The notes under the pieces are model-generated. The model was not told the DNA's origin. It saw only the letters and a program-made list of their open reading frames with translations, and did no database searches. A stretch of DNA of 5,828 nucleotides from Pleurocapsa sp. MO_226.B13 (lineage in GTDB: Bacteria; Cyanobacteriota; Cyanobacteriia; Cyanobacteriales; Xenococcaceae), in contig JASJEI010000564.1 of the NCBI GenBank assembly GCA_030064795.1, positions 1 to 5,828 of the forward strand, read 5' to 3'. The position numbers were made by a program, and so were the translations under genes. This document shows, piece after piece, positions 1-4,154 of the stretch (its first letter is position 1; every line of letters begins with the position of its first letter).

Positions 1-1324
1 CTACAACTTGAGACATTTTACTGTCGCGATCGACAGCTTCAATTAAACTAAATTTTTCAGTCTGGGGATAGGAATCAGTATGTTGTCCGTGGGATTTATT
101 ATCAAGTACCGAGGTGGCTAATTGCAAAATATTTAGCTCTTTCTTTCTATCCGAGGCTTCACCAAAGTGACGGTTATTTTCCCTAATTGAAGCTCTTTCT
201 TTCTTATACAACTCTACGGTCGTAAATTTTCTATTTTCAATCTCAATTAAACTAGGATGCTGCTCTAGCTCTTTTTGAATCAACTCTAATTTGTGTTGAC
301 CTTGAGCTTGTATAAGTACTTCTTTCAGCAGCTCATGCCGACAAAAGCGAGTTTGATTATTTTGACTATTTAAAGCCTTAATTGATTTGTCAATTAATTC
401 AATACGCGACAAAAGTTGCTGCGGATTTTTTTTAATTTGATCAAGCTCAGTACTACTTTTGCCTAAAGTTTGTGCAGTAGAAAGATTCAAGGAATCATAT
501 TTGCTTGCCCAAGAAGCTCGCAAAGTTTTCCTTTGCTCGGCTCGAACATATCTTTTTTTGTTTCTAGTTGAGACACAAGCAATGGCTTTAGCCTTACTAC
601 TACTATCTTCACCAGCAACATTAATAATTTCTGCTCTACGAGAACTAAATTGCTGTAGCTGTTCGGGTTTGAAATTGGCAAGTTCAAAAGTGCCGTTTTC
701 TTTCCAATTTAGAGAATGCCCTAGCTCAATCAACTGTTGACCTAACTCGTGATGATATATCAAACCTACAGTTATTCTTTGCTGATAAAGCTCTCGGTTA
801 TCCATCGCTCGCCACTTGCCATCACGAGCTTGAGTTTGATTAAAAATAACACAGTGGTTGTGGAGATTGGGGTCTAAGTTTCGACTATCGTGATGCTGAA
901 AAATTGCAGCTACCATGTTGTGAGTTTGTTGGTGGCTGCTTCCTCCTTTTCCCGTTCTAGTGTAAATACAATTCTGTTCGATGTAATCTAACGCTCGGTT
1001 AACCGCTTGGTTATGTGCATTTAATATTTGCTTATCTTCTTTGACTAATGCCAAAATTGAAACAGATTTAGGTGCAGAAAAAGTCAAATCTCTTCCTGGT
1101 CTTGAATTTCTATTGGCTAGCTTCCTTCTTAGGGATAACCCGCGATCGTCTACTCCTTGATAAGCTTTTTTGTAGCTAGAAGAAGTGACCTCGTTCGACA
1201 GTCCGAGCAACTCTGCACCACGACCAAACCACCTGCTATTTTCTACCGTCCCAATTCGTGCGAGTGAGTTATCTTCCGCATAATTAGCAAAATCTGAGTA
1301 GGGACTACCGATGGAGCAAACCAT
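1..1324 (-). CDS. MOBF-family (TrwC/TraI-like) conjugative relaxase, N-terminal 441 codons (C terminus off the window)
   Basis: This protein would nick the transferred strand at oriT through a tyrosine-phosphodiester link and pilot it into the recipient. Seen: motif I with Y15 in ANYAED, aligning by eye with the TrwC ASYYED segment (catalytic Y18); WFGRGAELLGL at about 32-42; FSAPKSVS at 82-89, a family hallmark; and the HUH motif with H144, H155 and H157 around LDPNLHNH. After about residue 322, RFCRHELLKE and KFTTVELYKKE resemble the linker that leads into the RecD-like helicase of TraI/TrwC, so the full protein is probably a relaxase-helicase fusion of 900 residues or more. The start is ATG at 1324-1322. 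The frame closes upstream at a TAA about 36 bases away with no other ATG, GTG or TTG, and no clear Shine-Dalgarno is present. Only one motif-I tyrosine is present at the TrwC YY position. It is transcribed divergently from the three-gene operon at 1709. Confidence 0.93.
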   Translation of the reverse strand, partial: MVCSIGSPYSDFANYAEDNSLARIGTVENSRWFGRGAELLGLSNEVTSSSYKKAYQGVDDRGLSLRRKLANRNSRPGRDLTFSAPKSVSILALVKEDKQILNAHNQAVNRALDYIEQNCIYTRTGKGGSSHQQTHNMVAAIFQHHDSRNLDPNLHNHCVIFNQTQARDGKWRAMDNRELYQQRITVGLIYHHELGQQLIELGHSLNWKENGTFELANFKPEQLQQFSSRRAEIINVAGEDSSSKAKAIACVSTRNKKRYVRAEQRKTLRASWASKYDSLNLSTAQTLGKSSTELDQIKKNPQQLLSRIELIDKSIKALNSQNNQTRFCRHELLKEVLIQAQGQHKLELIQKELEQHPSLIEIENRKFTTVELYKKERASIRENNRHFGEASDRKKELNILQLATSVLDNKSHGQHTDSYPQTEKFSLIEAVDRDSKMSQVV

Positions 1325-1366
1325 AATGAGGTGAGTATGAATGCATCTATTAAAATTTTATGGTGA

Positions 1367-1392
1367 ATTGTCAAAATCTAAATTTTGACAAT
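1367..1392. repeat. Perfect 11-bp inverted repeat upstream of the relaxase gene
   Basis: ATTGTCAAAAT (1367-1377) and its exact complement (1382-1392) are separated by CTAA. Each arm carries a TTGACA-type -35 hexamer facing outward: 1385-1390 on the plus strand and 1374-1369 on the minus strand. No convincing -10 box follows at 16-18 bases on either side. It sits 42 bases before the relaxase ATG. It may be an operator for divergent control, or a binding site for relaxase or accessory protein within oriT. The sequence alone does not decide. Confidence 0.7.
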
Positions 1393-1433
1393 GAAAGTTA
1401 ATAATCAACAAATCTTAATATACATTTTAACTA

Positions 1434-1443
1434 TCTAAAGTTC
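1434..1443 (+). repeat. Direct repeat copy 1 (TCTAAAGTTC)
   Basis: This 10-base sequence recurs exactly at 1490-1499, a 56-base period. Weaker AAAGTT-like cores occur at 1394 and 1453. Possible protein-binding repeats in the oriT region; two exact copies are too few for certainty. Confidence 0.5.
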
Positions 1444-1489
1444 CTGGTAATTGAAGTTTTATATGATGTTAATCTTCCCCAAAAAAAGG

Positions 1490-1499
1490 TCTAAAGTTC
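1490..1499 (+). repeat. Direct repeat copy 2 (TCTAAAGTTC)
   Basis: Exact second copy of the 1434-1443 repeat. It ends 17 bases before the candidate nic 12-mer, a position where relaxosome accessory proteins often bind. Confidence 0.5.
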
Positions 1500-1516
1500 G
1501 AGGAGATTTTTGTAAG

Positions 1517-1528
1517 TGCGTAATGTGT
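1517..1528 (+). other. Candidate nic site of a MOBF oriT (cut predicted after 1528)
   Basis: TGCGTAATGTGT matches the R388 nic 12-mer TGCGTATTGTCT at 10 of 12 positions and the F-plasmid TGCGTGGGGTGT at 9 of 12, both recalled from established oriT literature. By analogy the cut falls between T1528 and G1529 on the plus strand. The strand would then move rightward, taking the operon in first and the relaxase gene last, which is the usual polarity. R388 and F carry a hairpin immediately 5' of this motif. Here only a weak CAAAAA/TTTTTG pairing (1480-1485 with 1507-1512) is visible, which lowers confidence. Confidence 0.5.
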
Positions 1529-1574
1529 GAGGATGAATTACCGCGAATTTAAAAGAGAAAGAATCGACATTCTC

Positions 1575-1593
1575 ATATAATTCAGAATTGTAT
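1575..1593. repeat. Imperfect inverted repeat with 9-base arms, containing a TATAAT hexamer
   Basis: ATATAATTC (1575-1583), a central A, and GAATTGTAT (1585-1593) are complementary except for one T/G mismatch. TATAAT at 1576-1581 is a perfect -10 hexamer, but no matching -35 lies at 16-18 bases. It lies about 115 bases before the operon start and could be an operator. Confidence 0.45.
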
Positions 1594-1617
1594 TAAACTA
1601 ATGAAATTAGATATAGT
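1588..1617 (+). promoter_or_regulatory. Weak candidate promoter for the 1709-3699 operon
   Basis: TTGTAT (1588-1593), an 18-base spacer and TATAGT (1612-1617, five of six matches to the -10 consensus) are correctly arranged for a sigma-70-type promoter. The -35 matches at only three of six positions. Transcription from here would give a leader of about 85 bases. The upstream element overlaps the right arm of the 1575-1593 inverted repeat, which would allow repression. Confidence 0.3.
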
Positions 1618-1708
1618 GAATTAAGATTGTGAAAGCAAAATCAACTAATCTTTGAGCAAACAGAACAAGTTTTTGGCAAAATAAGATCGAGTACCTTCGA
1701 CGGGGAAA

Positions 1709-2200
1709 ATGAACGAATTAGATTTAGACTCGTTTGAGATATCGATCAAGTCAGATATCAAAAGTATAAAACCTAAATCAAAGAGACGAGGTTATGCGAA
1801 AGAACTAGTAGAAAAGTTATATTCTACGATCGAACAAGCATTAGCAGATGGTTGTTCTTTTGAACAAATAGTAGAGGTACTATCCCTAAGAAACATCAAA
1901 ATTTCCTCTTCAACATTGAAGAGGTATCATCAAGCAAACAAGAAGACTAAAGAAACAAATAGCCAGAATTCAACAGGTTTAGGGAACACACCAAGAACTG
2001 AAGTTAAAGAAGATGCAGGTTCGGAGTGCTTACGGTCGGATTCAGTGAAAAAACCTAGTTTAAATAAGCCGTTAGAACCGGATCGATTACCAAAAGCATC
2101 TTTAACCGAGGTAAAAGAACATCAGAATCCAGTCTCCCAAATACTTTCTGGCTCTTCATTAACTGATGAAGATTACGCAGATGATTTCAATGATTACTAA
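1709..2200 (+). CDS. Small helix-turn-helix-like protein, possible oriT-binding relaxosome accessory (TraK/StbA-position)
   Basis: A 163-residue protein that I do not recognise by name. The N-terminal part is basic (KPKSKRRGY at 21-29). It is followed by a compact helical stretch at about 31-75 of the form EQALADG-S-FEQIVEVL---NIKISSSTLKRY, which reads as a small HTH whose recognition helix would be near 66-74. This pattern resembles the DNA-binding part of RK2 TraK-type and other mobilisation accessory proteins. Residues 76-163 are polar and low-complexity and end in an acidic tail (DEDYADDFNDY), so are probably disordered. It is the first gene of the operon beside the proposed oriT, 25 bases ahead of the ATPase gene. 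The start ATG has only a GGGG stretch at 1702-1705 very close to it, so translation may be weak or need a longer leader. The family link is inference from pattern and position. Confidence 0.8.
   Translation: MNELDLDSFEISIKSDIKSIKPKSKRRGYAKELVEKLYSTIEQALADGCSFEQIVEVLSLRNIKISSSTLKRYHQANKKTKETNSQNSTGLGNTPRTEVKEDAGSECLRSDSVKKPSLNKPLEPDRLPKASLTEVKEHQNPVSQILSGSSLTDEDYADDFNDY
1905..1924. repeat. 20-base palindrome inside the HTH-protein gene
   Basis: CCTCTTCAA (1905-1913) and its exact complement (1916-1924) flank CA. It lies over the codons for SSSTLKR, the predicted recognition-helix region. It could fold as a short hairpin in mRNA or serve as an internal operator. It may also be chance. Confidence 0.55.
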
Positions 2201-2214
2201 CAGCTAAATATCCT

Positions 2215-2220
2215 AGGAGA
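2215..2220 (+). promoter_or_regulatory. Ribosome binding site for the ATPase gene
   Basis: AGGAGA lies 5 bases before ATG 2226, in the 25-base gap after the first operon gene. It is the strongest Shine-Dalgarno so far in the operon and fixes the start. Confidence 0.8.
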
Positions 2221-2225
2221 AACAA

Positions 2226-2954
2226 ATGCCGACTATACATTTAATTGATGGTGAGAAAGGAGGAGTAGGAAAATCTTTTGTTGCCAAGACGATGATTCAA
2301 TATGCACTCGATCGAGGTTTAGCACACATCGCAGTAGAAACCGATCGTTCTAATCCTGATGTCGCCAATATATATGGAGACAGTTGCAAACGAGCAGTTT
2401 TAAGTGAAAATGAAAAGCAAGCTCACAAGTCGGATCGGATTTTTGAATTAGCATTAAGCAAACCACTAATTGTTAGTCTTCCCTCACAAGTCCACAAACC
2501 GTTAAGGAGTTGGATTGAGAAAAACAAACTGCTAGAAATTGCTCCTAACTATGGAGTGGGGTTCCAAAAATGGTTTGTCTGTAATGGAGAGTTTGACAGC
2601 ACCAAGCTATTCGTTAAGTCTCTCCAATACTACGAAGATAGACTTCCTCATATCTTGGTGAGGAACTTTGGACTTTGTGATGAGTGGGGGCAAGTTGATG
2701 ACGATCGGTTGTTACAGGAGCTAATCAAAAAATATGAGGTTAAGGTCATAGACTTTCCTAAGTTGGGATACTACGAAAGATATTTGATTAACAAAGAACA
2801 GCTTACATTCGGAGATGCTAAGACGAGTGACAAGCTGACAATTTTAGCTAAGCAGAGGGTAGTAAACTTTTTGAACTCTGCTTATACAGCTTTTGATAGT
2901 AGTGGTGTATGGCAAGAGTCTGATGCCATAGGAGATTTACGTGAGTCTGCCTAA
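2226..2954 (+). CDS. ParA/MinD-type P-loop ATPase, mobilisation/stability-associated (TraL/StbB-position)
   Basis: A 242-residue SIMIBI-class ATPase. It begins with a deviant Walker A motif, GEKGGVGKS at 9-17, with the signature lysine K11 and catalytic-loop K16. The switch-I-like segment ETDRSNPDV (38-46) supplies D40 and D45. ILVRNFGL (143-150) sits where the family has its nucleotide-base-reading strand. The Walker B-like strand reads LIVSLPSQ (81-88), with S84 where an aspartate is expected. Known relatives such as RK2 TraL, pTF-FC2 MobD and R388 StbB sit next to oriT and act in mobilisation or in placing the plasmid in the cell. No ParB or parS is visible, and the next gene encodes a membrane coiled-coil protein, so a positioning role through that partner is more likely than classical partition (inference). 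The TAA overlaps the next gene by 14 bases. A 7-bp inverted repeat with an 8-base loop lies at 2644-2665 inside the gene. Confidence 0.88.
   Translation: MPTIHLIDGEKGGVGKSFVAKTMIQYALDRGLAHIAVETDRSNPDVANIYGDSCKRAVLSENEKQAHKSDRIFELALSKPLIVSLPSQVHKPLRSWIEKNKLLEIAPNYGVGFQKWFVCNGEFDSTKLFVKSLQYYEDRLPHILVRNFGLCDEWGQVDDDRLLQELIKKYEVKVIDFPKLGYYERYLINKEQLTFGDAKTSDKLTILAKQRVVNFLNSAYTAFDSSGVWQESDAIGDLRESA
2930..2935 (+). promoter_or_regulatory. Ribosome binding site that sets the GTG start of the third operon gene
   Basis: AGGAGA lies 5 bases before GTG 2941, inside the last codons of the ATPase gene. It supports the non-ATG start and translational coupling between the two genes. Confidence 0.8.
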
Positions 2955-3699
2955 AAACAAAGCTGAAGAAGTTCTTCAGCTTTGTTTGCGTGATGAGTCG
3001 ATTGAAATGAAAACTAAGGTCTATGAAATACTAAGCCTTAGCGGAATCAAAACCAACGATCCTATGTTTCTGGTATTGGCATTAACTGGACAGATGCGGG
3101 TGCTTCTTGAGACTGCTCCGGCTGAGTTAAATCAGTTACTAGATAGGTGGAAATCTGATAGCTGTGAAAGTATGACCGAATTGCTCTCCGTAATCAAAAA
3201 GCTTAAAATAAGTCAGGAAAAATATAGAGATTCAATTGCTTCAGAGATTGAAGAAATTAATTCCAAAGGAATTAGCAGCGTCAAAGCTATCAATAGATCA
3301 TTGGTAACTGAAATTCTCTCAACCAACACGGAGATCGAACTAGAAGCTAAAAACTTAAAACAGGAACTGACTCAGCTTCATGCCCAAATTAAATCTGAGA
3401 GAAAGAACAATATTAAGGTCATGGAGTCTTTGATCCAGGGGATGAGTAAGACTTATGAAGATTTAGATCGAATCAATGAGGAAATTCAAAGTTCTATATC
3501 GACTCTAGAAAAAGCTAGAGTCTACAGAGCCAAAAAATGGATTACTTTGACTGCTATTATCTCGGCAGCATTGTTAATAGTTTTTGGTAGTTCAATTAGC
3601 TTTACTATCTTAGCTATACAAAAATCAAAACAATCAAGTTTGATTAGGACTATACCTAATTTATCGACTCAACATTTTTCCCCACCCTCAACGAAGTAG
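2941..3699 (+). CDS. Coiled-coil protein with one C-terminal membrane segment (TraM/StbC-position), partner candidate of the ATPase
   Basis: A 252-residue protein starting at GTG 2941 with a good AGGAGA 5 bases upstream. Residues 1-70 form a helical N-terminal domain containing GIKTNDPMFLVLALTGQM (35-52). A DP-hydrophobic stretch of this kind is, as I recall, also seen in small TraM/MobE-type mobilisation proteins. Residues about 75-195 are a long charged, heptad-like coiled coil. One hydrophobic segment at about 200-226 (TLTAIISAALLIVFGSSISF), preceded by basic residues (RVYRAKKW), should cross the membrane and leave a short polar tail of about 26 residues. There is no signal peptide. A tail-anchored protein co-translated with a ParA-like ATPase suggests a membrane tether for that ATPase or for the relaxosome (inference). 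The gene starts with a 33-base palindrome at codons 5-16. Its stop lies inside a GC-rich hairpin. I do not know a named family with confidence. Confidence 0.85.
   Translation: MSLPKNKAEEVLQLCLRDESIEMKTKVYEILSLSGIKTNDPMFLVLALTGQMRVLLETAPAELNQLLDRWKSDSCESMTELLSVIKKLKISQEKYRDSIASEIEEINSKGISSVKAINRSLVTEILSTNTEIELEAKNLKQELTQLHAQIKSERKNNIKVMESLIQGMSKTYEDLDRINEEIQSSISTLEKARVYRAKKWITLTAIISAALLIVFGSSISFTILAIQKSKQSSLIRTIPNLSTQHFSPPSTK
2955..2987 (+). repeat. 33-base palindrome at the gene 2/gene 3 junction, attenuator-like
   Basis: Two perfect 16-base arms (2955-2970 and 2972-2987) flank a single G. In RNA this can form a stem of about 15 pairs with a 3-base loop, followed by a T-rich 3' flank ending in TTTGTTT. 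It starts directly after the ATPase gene's TAA (2952-2954) and lies within codons 5-16 of the next gene. Its shape and position suggest an attenuator, RNA-processing site or brake on downstream translation. A ribosome finishing gene 2 or starting gene 3 would melt it. Confidence 0.8.
3501..3522 (+). repeat. 8-bp hairpin inside the coiled-coil gene
   Basis: GACTCTAG (3501-3508) and CTAGAGTC (3515-3522) pair perfectly around AAAAAG. It lies just before the membrane-segment codons. Function unknown; it could slow ribosomes before the membrane segment, or be chance. Confidence 0.4.
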
Positions 3700-3722
3700 G
3701 GTGGGTTCGCGATCCCTCGCGA
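3681..3722 (+). terminator. Two adjacent GC-rich hairpins at the end of the operon, terminator-like
   Basis: CCCACCCT (3681-3688) pairs with AGGGTGGG (3698-3705) across a 9-base loop. TCGCGA (3707-3712) then pairs with TCGCGA (3717-3722) across TCCC. The first hairpin spans the stop codon (3697-3699) of the coiled-coil gene. There is no T-run after either stem, so simple intrinsic termination is doubtful. An mRNA 3'-end stabiliser or a REP-like element is possible. Confidence 0.45.
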
Positions 3723-3776
3723 GTTATTGCCCGAAAACAAGCTCAAAAGATATTGCTTCAAGAACCCGAGCCCAAA

Positions 3777-3986
3777 ATGCATCAATTAAGTAATTTTGCT
3801 CAATATCTAGTTAACCAAGGCATCCCTGTTTCTTTTGCTATTGAGTACGATCGACAGCCTACAGACAAGAAAATCAACACTCTCAGGTTTTTACTATCAC
3901 TACCAGAGCGAGGAATGCCTATCTCCCCACCCGCAGCATTGGCAATTGCTTTTGAGTTGGCGAACCTTGGTTATCAACCTGAGTAA
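3777..3986 (+). CDS. Small hypothetical protein
   Basis: A 69-residue protein from ATG 3777, or 77 residues from an in-frame TTG at 3753. The frame is open from 3660 through the hairpins, so the true start is uncertain, and none of the options has a strong Shine-Dalgarno. The composition is plausible for a soluble helical protein: FAQYLVNQGIPVSFAIEYDR near the start and PPAALAIAFELANLGYQPE at the end. No motif, signal peptide or membrane segment is visible, and I do not recognise the family. It follows the operon by 77 bases from the ATG and is closed by a terminator-like hairpin at 3996, so it may be the last gene of that transcript. Confidence 0.6.
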   Translation: MHQLSNFAQYLVNQGIPVSFAIEYDRQPTDKKINTLRFLLSLPERGMPISPPAALAIAFELANLGYQPE

Positions 3987-3995
3987 ACAACCCCT

Positions 3996-4023
3996 CCCTT
4001 GCTAACGCGGAGCAAGGGGCTTT
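3996..4023 (+). terminator. Terminator-like hairpin after the small ORF
   Basis: CCCTTGCT (3996-4003) and AGCAAGGG (4011-4018) form an 8-bp GC-rich stem with a 7-base loop (AACGCGG), followed by GCTTT. The T-run is short, so efficiency may be modest. It starts 10 bases after the stop at 3986 and separates the operon from the topoisomerase gene. Confidence 0.65.
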
Positions 4024-4118
4024 GGAAATCAGTCCGAATTCACCAACGACCAAAGCATAGCGAACGAGTCGCAGTACTCTTTTGAGGTTTCCGATAGACA
4101 CTTCATATTTTCCACATT

Positions 4119-4140
4119 ACTAAATTATATATAATTTAGT
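4119..4140. promoter_or_regulatory. 22-bp perfect palindrome and likely promoter/operator of the topoisomerase gene
   Basis: ACTAAATTATA (4119-4129) is followed directly by its exact complement (4130-4140) with no spacer. The right arm begins with TATAAT (4130-4135), a perfect -10 hexamer, while the -35 region is poor. TACAAT (4144-4149) is a second possible -10, and its start point would fall at or next to the ATG. The palindrome ends 14 bases before ATG 4155. It may be a dimeric repressor site over the core promoter, or a supercoiling-sensitive AT-rich element that melts easily (inference). Confidence 0.55.
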
Positions 4141-4154
4141 TGGTACAATTAACA

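Larger units (their letters stand above)
1325..1708. other. Divergent intergenic region, proposed origin of transfer (oriT)
   Basis: This is a 384-base AT-rich gap between the minus-strand relaxase and the plus-strand operon. I see no gene in it. It contains an 11-bp perfect inverted repeat (1367-1392), a 10-bp direct repeat (1434-1443 and 1490-1499), a nic-like 12-mer (1517-1528), an imperfect 9-bp inverted repeat (1575-1593) and a small CTAAT-GAA-ATTAG hairpin (1598-1610). In RK2 and R388 the oriT lies in a divergent gap flanked on one side by traK-traL-traM or stbA-stbB-stbC, which supports this placement. Calling it oriT is inference from context plus the nic-like match. Confidence 0.6.

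Noticed and set aside
21..36. CTGTCG-CGAT-CGACAG inverted repeat in the relaxase gene
   Set aside because: Short 6-bp arms around a CGAT core, explained by the common CGATCG hexamer of cyanobacterial genomes.
459..740. Open plus-strand frame of 93 codons
   Set aside because: It lies wholly antisense to the relaxase gene, which shows clear family motifs. It has no recognisable domain and its leucine- and serine-rich composition is typical of a shadow frame.
1325..1708. Replication origin with iterons
   Set aside because: Only two exact 10-bp repeats are present, with no Rep gene and no DnaA-box cluster. The relaxase context fits oriT better.
2226..3699. Classical parA-parB-parS partition locus
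   Set aside because: The gene after the ATPase is a membrane coiled-coil protein without ParB motifs, and no cluster of parS-like sites is seen.
3919..4101. Minus-strand frame of 60 codons across the small ORF's end and the terminator
   Set aside because: It reads through the hairpin at 3996-4018, has no ribosome site or motif, and overlaps a better plus-strand gene.
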